A stretch of DNA of 64,000 nt from CAZYTM01 sp964649725 (lineage in GTDB: Bacteria; Desulfobacterota; Desulfuromonadia; Geobacterales; Geobacteraceae): positions 1 through 64,000 of the forward strand of contig CAZYTM010000011.1 in assembly GCA_964649725.1 (NCBI GenBank), read 5' to 3'. Numbering within the stretch: the first letter of the stretch is position 1; each line of letters starts with the position of its first letter. The position numbers and the translations under genes are program-made. Below are positions 1 through 8,900 of the stretch, in pieces. The notes beneath the pieces are model-generated. The model saw nothing but the letters and a program-made list of their open reading frames with translations, was not told where the DNA came from and searched no databases.

Positions 1-1634
1 ACCTCCCCCTGGATATGGTGGGAGTTGGCGCTAAACTGCCCGGTTATGGCAGCCCGCGACCCTTGAGCTACCGAATGGCACCCCAAACAGGAGGTGGAAC
101 CCCAGCGGGCATCGGTGCTGCCGTGACAGGAGATGGTATTGCAGCTGCCGCCGGCATTGCTGAAGGTATAGAAGAACGATGCGCCGTTACCGGCCGCGAG
201 GTTATAGAGCTTGTTGACATGGAGTATCTTGTTCGATATGGCCAGACCATCTGCGGTGGTGGCCGAGTGGCAGCTGTTACAGCCGAAGTTGTGCCGGAGA
301 TGGCTGTTCGCCTTGGGACTGCCGTTGCCATAACCGGGCGGATTGCCATGGCAGCCGTTGCAGCTCATCGGGCCGCTCCCCCAGGGGGGCGAGGTGTTGC
401 TGGTGATGATGCCTGTCGCCGCTGCAGAGCCGTCACTGTGGCAATAGGTTGCGCTACAACTGCTATAGCCGCTGCGGGGTAGTTTTGCCAGCGGTGCGGC
501 GATGTTGTTGTACGAACCTGTGGTCATGGTCGGATTGAAGTTGATGTCGATCATGCCGTTGACATGCTTGGTGAATATCTCCGGTGCATAAAGGCCGCCA
601 ATGCCGTTTCGGTTGTGGCAGCCGTAACACCCCGCGACAGCCACAGGTGGCCGCCAGAGGTGGCAGGTCGTGCATCTGCTTGTCGGTGCACTCCCCTGGC
701 CGAAATCGTAGCTCATATGTATCGGGTGACTGCCGGTATCGATCGGAGCAGTGTTGCCATGGTTGCCGACACCATGGCAGGTGGCGTTGCAGGAGCTGAG
801 GGAGACCCCCCAGGTCGGGGTGCCGAACTGCGCCGGTGCTCCGATACCCCCATCGGCCTGGACAGTGGAGTGGCAGTAACTGTTAGTACAGCTGCCGAAG
901 CTGTAGCTGGCGGCCTGGCTCGGGAGATAGCCGGTCGTGGCAGCGCCGGTATAGCTTCCGGAAGGGTTGTTCAGCGGGTCGCGCAGCCGGACCGCCACAG
1001 CTCTGTTAGCGCCGCTGGTGGCATGGGCAAAGGGGGCAGCCTCGATGGTGTGGTCGCTATGACATTTGCTGCAGTTAGCGGTCCCTTTGTAGTAGTTGTT
1101 GTGCCGGCCATGACTGCCGGCGGCTCCGCCGCTGTATGCGGCAGCATACCCGCCAGGTGGGGCGCCGTGACAGGTGGTGCAGGTGGTGCCGCCAGGATCG
1201 CTCCCCCATACCGGGGTAATTGTCTCAAAGTGGCAGTTGACGCTGCTGCATGTCCCTGGTTCCGGAAAGCGGGTCTGAGGGAAGGCTGAAGTGCTGTTGT
1301 TGTATATGGCGGCAACCGGGGAGGTGTTGATATTGGCAGAGAGTTTTATCTTGCCGTCGCGATGGGAAGAGTTGTAGCTGCCGCTTGCGGGGTGGCAGGG
1401 GGTGCAGGAGTTCGGTATTGCCGCGGCTGACATGTGGGTGCGATGGTTGCCGATGAAGCCGCCGCTGGTGATATTCCGGTAGGGGGCATCGATCGGCCGG
1501 TAATCAGGGGGGGCGGCCCAGCCGTGACACTGGTAACAGGAGATGGCTGCAACTGCACGATCTGCCATGCAGAGCAAAATAGCAGAGGCGGCTACGGCAA
1601 ATAACAGTGTCAGTAAGGGTCGGTAATTTGACAT
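1..1634 (-). CDS. Multihaem c-type cytochrome with CX2CH, CX3CH and CX4CH haem sites (3' end off the window)
   Basis: About 544 residues are visible, reading leftward with no stop before the window edge, so the C terminus is missing. The start ATG is at 1634 and is followed by a Sec signal peptide (hydrophobic LLTLLFAVAASAILL, then an Ala-rich cleavage region). I count 14 haem-binding motifs: nine CX2CH (such as CYQCH, CTPCH, CNGCH), four CX4CH (CSSVNCH, CTNSYCH, CSATYCH, CNTISCH) and one CX3CH (CNATCH). A CX4CH site followed some residues later by CX2CH recurs, as in the repeated cytochrome domain known from Geobacter. It should be an exported electron-transfer protein of the periplasm or outer surface. 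Seen: motifs and signal peptide. Inferred: role in extracellular or periplasmic electron flow. The ribosome binding site is weak. Long open frames on the plus strand here are antisense artefacts. Confidence 0.9.
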   Translation of the reverse strand, partial: MSNYRPLLTLLFAVAASAILLCMADRAVAAISCYQCHGWAAPPDYRPIDAPYRNITSGGFIGNHRTHMSAAAIPNSCTPCHPASGSYNSSHRDGKIKLSANINTSPVAAIYNNSTSAFPQTRFPEPGTCSSVNCHFETITPVWGSDPGGTTCTTCHGAPPGGYAAAYSGGAAGSHGRHNNYYKGTANCSKCHSDHTIEAAPFAHATSGANRAVAVRLRDPLNNPSGSYTGAATTGYLPSQAASYSFGSCTNSYCHSTVQADGGIGAPAQFGTPTWGVSLSSCNATCHGVGNHGNTAPIDTGSHPIHMSYDFGQGSAPTSRCTTCHLWRPPVAVAGCYGCHNRNGIGGLYAPEIFTKHVNGMIDINFNPTMTTGSYNNIAAPLAKLPRSGYSSCSATYCHSDGSAAATGIITSNTSPPWGSGPMSCNGCHGNPPGYGNGSPKANSHLRHNFGCNSCHSATTADGLAISNKILHVNKLYNLAAGNGASFFYTFSNAGGSCNTISCHGSTDARWGSTSCLGCHSVAQGSRAAITGQFSANSHHIQGE

Positions 1635-1764
1635 AAGTCGCTATCACCGGGCTGTCGGGATTTTAATAACTTTATAAATTAATTATAATTATTCTATGCA
1701 AGCGCCGTTCCTTCTGTAGTGCGAAAGATCACTATCGTATGTCGTTACATCACAAACGCTGAAA

Positions 1765-3507
1765 TCAGGCCTGATGCAGGGTGAAATAGAAGGTCGCCCC
1801 CTGCTCCGGCTCCCCTTCTCCCCATACCAGCCCCCCATGGCGGTGGATTATCCGCTGGACCGTTGCCAGACCGATGCCGGTGCCGGGGAACAGGTTGTTG
1901 CTGTGCAGCCTCTGGAATGCCTTGAAGAGCTTGTCTGCCTGACTCATCTCGAATCCGGCGCCGTTGTCCCTGACAAAGAAAGCAGCACCCTGTCCGGTAT
2001 CGGTCATGCCGAATTCTATCCTGGCGTGCTCCTTGTTACGGCTGTATTTCCAGGCATTACTGAACAGGTTTTCCAGCACCACCCGCAACAGTTGGCTGTC
2101 GCCCTTGGCAGTGAGCCCGGGAGCAATAATAATCTCCACCTCTCGGTTGGTCTCTGCCATCTGCAATTCAGCACAGATGCTCTCGGCCAGGCTGCTCAGG
2201 TCGAGCGCGGAAATGATCAGATCCTGTCGCGAGACGCGACCAAGCTTCAGCATCGCCTCGATCAAATCCTCTATCTGCCTGGCAGCATCAAGGATGGTCC
2301 GGACAAAATAGAGGTCAGAGTCATCAAGATGCCGGCTATTGTTCTCGGCCAGTTCCTGAGCAGACATGCTAATCCTGGTCAGGGGGTTGCGCAGGTCGTG
2401 GGAGAGGGAGAAGCTGAACGCCTCCAGCTCTTTGACTGTAGCGTTCAACTGCTGGTTCAGCGTCATGATGTCCTGCTCATGCTTTTTCATGTCGGTAATG
2501 TCATAAATGATGCCGACGAAACCGGCAATATTACCATCCGGGCCGTTGAAGGTGGCCTTGCTGTTGAACACCTCCCGGCTCGAGCCGTCAGAAAAGTGCA
2601 CAGTTGTCTCATATAACTGCGTTCCGGGGCGATTGAAGAGCTCGGCGTCACGCTGCATGAATATTTCAGCCTGCTCAGCCGGAAGAAAATCCCGGACCGT
2701 TTTACCGATTATGTTTTCCCGGGTGGTGCCGATTAATGATTCATAGGCTATGTTGCAACCGAGGAACTGACCGCTGATATCCTTGTAGAAGACCGGACTC
2801 GGGATGGTATCGATCAGTCGTTGCAGGAAGTTGGCATGCATGGCCAGGGCCTCTTCCTGCTGTTTTCGATGGGTGATGTCCCTCACCACCTCGATACCGG
2901 CGATTATCTCCCCCTCGCTGTTGCGCAGGGGGGAGGCGGTGATTTCGATATGGGTGACCGGACCGTTTATATGTTTGACCGGCTTTTCCTGTTTATGGAC
3001 TTCGCCATCCTTGAAGGCCAGATCGACTGGACAGCCGGGGCAGGGGGTGTCGCTGTCAGCGTAGACCTGGTGACAGAGTGAGCCGGTATTGTCGCCACCG
3101 GCGATCTTTTTCAGGTTGTCGTTGACGTAGATGATTTTGAAGTCGCGATTCTGGATGCTTATTCCGTCACCGATTGCGGCGATCACCGCCTCGGTTCGGT
3201 TCTGCTCCATTACAGCCTTGGCGCGCTCAGCTTCGGCATGCTTGAGTGCCTCGGCAAGCTCGTCCTCAAGTTGTGTATGGCGGTTGTGACGAAGCCAGAT
3301 GTAAAAGATCAGGCATAGCTGGGAAGCGAGAAAAGCGAAGTGGAGGAAGGTCTCGCGAAGTTCTAGCGGTTTACTCGGCTGGCCGGCAGGGTGGAGCAGG
3401 GGGGAGAGGAGATCGATGGTAGCATTGACAAGCAGAACGACAGTGATAAGCAGAAAGCTTGTCAGGACAAACTTGTCCAGCCATGTACCGGGGGGACGGG
3501 TGGTCAT
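1765..3507 (-). CDS. Membrane-anchored PAS-PAS sensor histidine kinase
   Basis: About 580 residues. Two hydrophobic segments near the N terminus (about residues 13-35 and 55-75) anchor it in the membrane. Two PAS domains follow; the first has a Cys cluster (CHQVYADSDTPCPGC) that could bind metal or sense redox state. The kinase core has an H box (SLSHDLRNPL, about residue 370), an N box (ENLFSNAWKYS), and G boxes (DNGAGFEM and GTGIGLATV). It should autophosphorylate in response to a signal; no response regulator is adjacent. I chose the ATG at 3507 because GGAGG lies nine bases upstream; a longer frame starts at 3540 without a comparable site. The signal sensed is unknown. Confidence 0.9.
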   Translation of the reverse strand: MTTRPPGTWLDKFVLTSFLLITVVLLVNATIDLLSPLLHPAGQPSKPLELRETFLHFAFLASQLCLIFYIWLRHNRHTQLEDELAEALKHAEAERAKAVMEQNRTEAVIAAIGDGISIQNRDFKIIYVNDNLKKIAGGDNTGSLCHQVYADSDTPCPGCPVDLAFKDGEVHKQEKPVKHINGPVTHIEITASPLRNSEGEIIAGIEVVRDITHRKQQEEALAMHANFLQRLIDTIPSPVFYKDISGQFLGCNIAYESLIGTTRENIIGKTVRDFLPAEQAEIFMQRDAELFNRPGTQLYETTVHFSDGSSREVFNSKATFNGPDGNIAGFVGIIYDITDMKKHEQDIMTLNQQLNATVKELEAFSFSLSHDLRNPLTRISMSAQELAENNSRHLDDSDLYFVRTILDAARQIEDLIEAMLKLGRVSRQDLIISALDLSSLAESICAELQMAETNREVEIIIAPGLTAKGDSQLLRVVLENLFSNAWKYSRNKEHARIEFGMTDTGQGAAFFVRDNGAGFEMSQADKLFKAFQRLHSNNLFPGTGIGLATVQRIIHRHGGLVWGEGEPEQGATFYFTLHQA

Positions 3508-3905
3508 GGGTGAGTCCTCCGAATCAGCAGACCTGAACATAACAAATTGCTATACGCAACAAAATTAGAGGGTCGCCAAACAGCCGAACAATATCACAAT
3601 ATTAATCAATACAAATTGTGTTCCAAATTATTAACCGGAATTCAGAAATAGTCATAACCTGCTGAAATTGAGAAACAATAATAATTTAGCGGGTTTGAAT
3701 CAAGTTGCCAAATGGCGCACCTCTGCCAGGGGGAGGGGGAGTCAGTGTAGTCATATAACGGCATAATTGCGTAATTGTTTCAGTGGCATGGCAGGTATAT
3801 GGTGAGTATTGCATAGCTGCTGATGGCTGACATTTGCCACTGGCATGGTAGAATCTTGCTACTGAGAACAGAAATCATGCAGCGTTTTTTATAAAGGAGG
3901 GAGAT
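3508..3905. other. Intergenic region between divergent kinase and gapN
   Basis: About 400 bases, AT-rich in the first half, lying between divergently transcribed genes and so expected to hold both promoters. The short string TGGCATGG occurs at 3784 and again near 3841. A sigma-54 promoter was looked for and not found with correct spacing. A strong ribosome binding site (AAGGAGGG) lies just before the ATG at 3906. Confidence 0.4.
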
Positions 3906-5531
3906 ATGGAATTGACAGAGAGACTGGCGCGGCTCTTCCCGACAGCCGACGAGATACCGGCAGAACATCGACTCCCGGCATTCCTTGAGCAGCGGGAATA
4001 TCTGATAGATGGCGAACTGCGCTGCTGGAACGGGCCGCTGCAGGAGACCATGTCACCGGTATTGCTGCAGACCGGGGGAGGATTGGTCCGGCAGAGGGTC
4101 GGCGCCTTTCCGCTTATGACCCCGGAGGAGGCGCTGGTAGCCCTGGCAGCAGCGGTACGCGCCTACGATCACGGCCGCGGCGCCTGGCCGACAGCGCCGG
4201 TGGCGGAACGGATCGAACGGGTCAGGCACTTCACCCTGTTGATGAAGGAGCAGCGTGATGCAGTGGTGCGGCTCCTGATGTGGGAGATCGGCAAGTCATA
4301 CCGCGATGCCGCCAAGGAGTTCGACCGGACCATCGACTACATCAACGATACCATCGATGCCCTGAAGGAGCTGGACCGGACCTCGTCCCGCTTTGTCGTC
4401 GAACAGGGGATCATCGGCCAGATCCGTCGGGCGCCGCTCGGGGTGACCCTCTCCATGGGGCCGTACAACTACCCTTTGAACGAGACCTTCACCACCCTGA
4501 TCCCGGCCCTGATCATGGGGAATACGGTGGTGCTGAAGCCGCCCCGCCATGGCGTGCTGCTCTTCCAGCCACTGCTGACGGCATTCCGCGACGCCTTCCC
4601 GGCCGGGGTGGTGAACACCGTCTACGGCGCCGGCCGGACCGTAACCCCGCCGCTGATGGCCTCCGGCCAGATCGATGTGCTCGCCTTCATCGGCACCAGC
4701 AAGGCGGCTGACGCGTTGCAGAAGGCTCACCCCAAACCTCACCGGCTCCGCCTGGCACTAGGCCTGGAGGCAAAGAATCCGGCCATCGTCCTGGCTGATG
4801 CCGACCTGGAGCTGGCGGTCAGCGAGTGTATCGCCGGTACCCTCTCCTTCAACGGGCAGCGTTGTACCGCCATCAAGGTGATCTTTGTCGAGCAGCGGAT
4901 CGCCACGAAATTCCTGGAGCTCTTCAGTGCTGCCATTGCCAGTTTGAGCTGCGGCATGCCCTGGCTCCCCGATGTGGCAGTAACCCCCCTTCCGGAGGCC
5001 GACAAACCGGCCTATCTGACCGAACTGCTGGCCGATGCAGCAGCCCATGGCGGCAGAGTGGTCAATCCGGGTGGCGGTACGGTGCGGGAGAGCTTCTTCT
5101 ACCCCGCCCTGGTCTACCCGGTCAAACCGGCCATGCGCCTCTATCACGAGGAGCAGTTCGGTCCGGTCATCCCGGTACTCCCATTTACCGATATCGAAGA
5201 GCCGGTCCGCTATATCGTCGAATCAGATTATGGCCAGCAGGTGAGCATCTTCGGCAGCGATCCGGCCGCCCTGGCCGGGCTGATCGACCCGCTGGTGAAC
5301 CAGGTCTGCCGGGTCAATATCAACAGCCAGTGCCAGCGTGGACCGGATATCTTCCCCTTCACCGGCCGCAAGGATTCGGCGGTCGGCACCCTGTCGGTCT
5401 CCGACGCCCTGCGCGCCTTCTCTATCCGCACCCTGGTGGCAGCCAAGGAGAGCGATATCAATAAGGGGATCATCAGCAGTATCGTCCACGAGAGGCGCTC
5501 CAACTTCCTCTCCACCGATTACATCCTGTAG
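3906..5531 (+). CDS. gapN: Aldehyde dehydrogenase, GapN-type NADP-dependent glyceraldehyde-3-phosphate dehydrogenase
   Basis: 541 residues, aldehyde dehydrogenase superfamily. Family landmarks are present: the cofactor and substrate region (GPYNYPLNETF, then GNTVVLKPP), the general-base Glu (LGLEAKNP), the catalytic Cys (FNGQRCTA) and the late EEQFGPVIPV motif. GapN oxidises glyceraldehyde-3-phosphate directly to 3-phosphoglycerate with NADP+, bypassing phosphoglycerate kinase and supplying NADPH. The GapN assignment rests on the overall pattern (PYNYPLNE, INSQCQRGPD). At 541 residues it is longer than the roughly 475-500 usual for GapN, with extra sequence at both ends. It appears monocistronic. 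Other aldehyde substrates cannot be excluded. Confidence 0.8.
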   Translation: MELTERLARLFPTADEIPAEHRLPAFLEQREYLIDGELRCWNGPLQETMSPVLLQTGGGLVRQRVGAFPLMTPEEALVALAAAVRAYDHGRGAWPTAPVAERIERVRHFTLLMKEQRDAVVRLLMWEIGKSYRDAAKEFDRTIDYINDTIDALKELDRTSSRFVVEQGIIGQIRRAPLGVTLSMGPYNYPLNETFTTLIPALIMGNTVVLKPPRHGVLLFQPLLTAFRDAFPAGVVNTVYGAGRTVTPPLMASGQIDVLAFIGTSKAADALQKAHPKPHRLRLALGLEAKNPAIVLADADLELAVSECIAGTLSFNGQRCTAIKVIFVEQRIATKFLELFSAAIASLSCGMPWLPDVAVTPLPEADKPAYLTELLADAAAHGGRVVNPGGGTVRESFFYPALVYPVKPAMRLYHEEQFGPVIPVLPFTDIEEPVRYIVESDYGQQVSIFGSDPAALAGLIDPLVNQVCRVNINSQCQRGPDIFPFTGRKDSAVGTLSVSDALRAFSIRTLVAAKESDINKGIISSIVHERRSNFLSTDYIL

Positions 5532-5773
5532 CAGGTTATTTGCCGCAGTGAGCAGAGTGAAGACAGAGAGAAGCGCTAGACATGGCCCTGATAAGACAAC
5601 CAGCGATTCTTTATTGCTGATATTCATTCTGTCCGCTCCTGGCTAAAGCCATTCTCTCAGGACCAGAGGGGGTATAGAATTATATGGCATTTCGTATTCA
5701 GGTGAGGCAGACAAAAGTTGAATTCCTGAATATTAACGATGAAACATAATAACATTCAAATTAAAGAATTGTA

Positions 5774-5803
5774 TTGACAGCCAGAAAATAAATCTAATAT
5801 AAG
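5774..5803 (+). promoter_or_regulatory. Putative sigma-70 promoter for the RHS gene
   Basis: TTGACA at 5774-5779 and TATAAG at 5798-5803, separated by 18 bases, in AT-rich DNA. Transcription from here would give a leader of about 175 bases before the RHS start. The upstream stretch 5532-5773 shows no gene or other element I can recognise. Confidence 0.5.
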
Positions 5804-5840
5804 GAATTACGCAAAATACTTGTTAAATATATTTCGCCAG

Positions 5841-5907
5841 GGAGGGCTTATGCCTTCGCAGAAAGCCCGTTTTCGGAGAGAGTAGGATATCCGAGGATGG
5901 GTTTTTT
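5841..5907 (+). promoter_or_regulatory. Possible structured 5' leader upstream of the RHS gene
   Basis: Within the predicted leader, GGGCTT (5844-5849) pairs with AAGCCC (5863-5868), and CGGA (5874-5877) can pair with TCCG (5890-5893). A GGG plus T-run follows at about 5899-5907, about 80 bases before the start codon. This could be a regulatory or attenuator structure. It does not match the c-di-GMP/cGAMP (GEMM) riboswitch consensus or another class I know. Confidence 0.25.
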
Positions 5908-5985
5908 GTTGTTATAAATAGATGGGCTTTGTGTTTCTTACTATTGAGTCAATGTTAACAATAATATTATATGGAGATAATTGAG

Positions 5986-8900
5986 ATGCTTAGGCTGATT
6001 TGTAATCAAATAGTAAATTTTTCATTTTTATCTGTTTTCGTCGGCATATTCGTCTTAACTACCGAAGCAGGAGCAGTATATAACCCGATTCCTGTCCAAG
6101 TTCAGCCTTCAGCACTTATTAGAAACAACGAATCTCCTGGGCAATGTATATCCTCATCTTATTATAATCGAGAAAATGGTGGATCGCGTTCACCTGCAGG
6201 TACCATGGTGACCCCAAATGGCACCATAGCTCGCGATGCGACAGTTGCATGGGCTGATACTTCCACCGGAATGCTGATAAACAGGACTCAAAATATTACG
6301 GCAAAAATAAATTTTAACGATGTTATCGCTATAGTAAATGCAAATCCAGCAAAGTATCCAAAATTGAAAAATTCACTAATAATAAGTGACACAATTCTTA
6401 GCAATCAATCATTTCCAACAAGCACAACCGCTCAAAATTTGGTTGGCAAAAAAGTCAATATAAATGGAGCGGTCTACGAAATAGGAACGGTCATAAGTAA
6501 TTTCCATAACTATGCTCATTGTAGCACTGATAGTACTATTTGGTCTTTATATCTTGGTACGATAATATATTATCATTCATTGCAAGGGTGTGGTGGTCCA
6601 TGTGGTAATGGCACTATACCTCCAGATTGTTTTGAGCATACTGCTACTGTAGACGAGCTTCAATGGTATGTTGGTGGTGCAGGGTCTTCAACATTTCAAA
6701 CTGCAACTGCCTCTGAATTTGCATCAAATCTGACGATGGCCGATAGTAATAACTATCTTTCCGGTTCAATTTCAAGCCCTGCATCAATACATGCTGATAA
6801 ATATGCTGAAATTGACCAGCTAATCAGAGAAAATCCTGATATAGTCTCTTACGTCGATACTCAAGATTCTTCATTGGTTGATACTGCATCAACCTTTAAC
6901 TTGACCCCGGCATCCTGTATGGATATTGCACAAGCCAATGCAGCCCAGTACATGAATTCACAGGCAGATCCGCTTAATGTATGTTTTGCTTCAACATCCA
7001 ACGTATCAAGCGGTAATGTAACGCACAGCCAATTGCTCTTTACAGCGAAGGGTTCTCCGCTAAACACGGCAATAAATCTAATCTATCAGAGTCTTAATAT
7101 CCAGGTTGGCCCTCTTGGCAAAGGTTGGAGCCATTCGTATCAGGTATCGCTTACGGTTAACAGCGACGGTTCAGTTTTCTACCGTGGTGGTGATGGCGAG
7201 CGTAGGCTTTATAATCTTTACAACGGTATATATGTCTCGCCAAGGGGCGACTTTTCTTCTTTGGTAAAAAATAATGATAACAGTTTTACTATAACCTACC
7301 GTGATGGTTTACAGCAGAGATTTCATCCAAACGGCAAACTTTCTTCCATTGTAGATCGATATCTTAATAGCATTTCTCTCAGCTATTGGAATTGCGACCC
7401 GAATGAAGACCTCATTGCTATCAGTGATTCAAACGGTCGAATCACAACATTAGAATATGACCAGACTTCCACTCCGCATAAGTTGAAAAGAATCATTGAC
7501 CCGTCTGAGCATATCTATGATTTTGACTACGAAGGAGGATTGTTGTCAAAGGTAATCCATCCTGCTGCTGGCAGCAATAATCTTCGTGGATTCTGGCAAT
7601 ATACCTATAATGCCGATGGATTAATGGCTACCAAACGGGACCCAAACAACAATGTTTACAGTTATAATTATTTAGCTGATTACAGGTCAGATAATGCCAT
7701 TGACCCAAATGGATTGGTAGATCCGTCAGGGCACACTCGAACTCAGGTGTACAATGATGAGTCCGGCGCGATTCGGACCACCACCTTTATTGAAAAAGAC
7801 GGAAGTCAATGGTTGTTCCGTTACGACATTCAGTCAGCGCTACTAATGTCAAAGACTGATCCTAACGGTAAGATAACAAGCTACACCTATTATGCAAACG
7901 GCCTTGTCAAATCAAAAACCGAGCCTTATGAATCAGGCAAGAGAGTAACTACCTTCTTTAGTTATGACGCCTTTGCCAACCTGACAAATCAAACCGAACC
8001 GCTTGAGCTTTCACTTTTTGGCATCAATGACGCGGCATTAGTTGATGTCACGCAGATTGGTACGCAAAGCTCTCCGATTAAATGGGCCTTTGGCTATACC
8101 TATGACAACTCCAACAAAGACCGGATAACCAGTATCAGCGATTTGCGCAGCACACCTCCGCTTGTCACTAGCTACGTTTACAGCACAGAACTCGATGGCG
8201 AAGTGGTTACTATTACTTCTCCAGTGCAGTCTGCCATCGTTAAACGTAACCCGAACGGGTCTTTACGTGAGTCAATAGATGGTAATGGCAAGCTGACAAG
8301 TTACAGCTATTATCCAGATAACCAGGCGAACCGTGAGGCCGGTATTGCCAACATGTTGAAGACAATCACCGGTCCAGACGGCATTACCACCAACATCACC
8401 GAATACGACCGGAATGGCAATGCAATAAATATGCAGACGAAAGACAAGAATGGCAATCTGGTACCGGTTGATACTAGCTTGGTCTATGATGCCCTGAACC
8501 GTCTAAAGAGCTTTACTAATACCAGCACAAGTACTCCGCCAGCATTTATCGCCAATGTCACCTCTTATGATTATGACTATGCGGGTAATCGCAATCTGGT
8601 TGTCGATGCCGAAGAAAGAGCGACAACCTTCGAACACAATTATCTAGGCCAGGTAACACGAATAATCGATGCACAAATGAAAGAGACCCGGCTGATGTAC
8701 AGCGGTGCCGGTTGTTCTTCATGTGGCAGTGGAGTGAATAAACTTACCGCCGTTAGAGATGCCAAGCATGTTGCCAACGGGCTAGACGGAACGATTTATC
8801 AGTATGACCAGCTCGGCCGACTGGAGTATGAAACCGATCCGCTCGGGAAGAAGATATACTACACCTATTACGACAACGGTCTGGTAAAGGGGAAATACGA

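Noticed and set aside
15..1289. Long open frames on the plus strand at the left edge
   Set aside because: They are antisense to the multihaem cytochrome, whose haem motifs and signal peptide are unmistakable; their Ala/Gly/Val-rich translations look like shadows.
3780..3860. Sigma-54 promoter before gapN
   Set aside because: TGGCA and TTGC strings occur, but the spacing between the GG and GC elements is 8, 9 or 14 instead of 10.
5804..5985. GEMM-type (c-di-GMP or cGAMP) riboswitch before the RHS gene
   Set aside because: An ACGCAAA string and hairpins are there, but the conserved GGGCAAACC and following core are missing.
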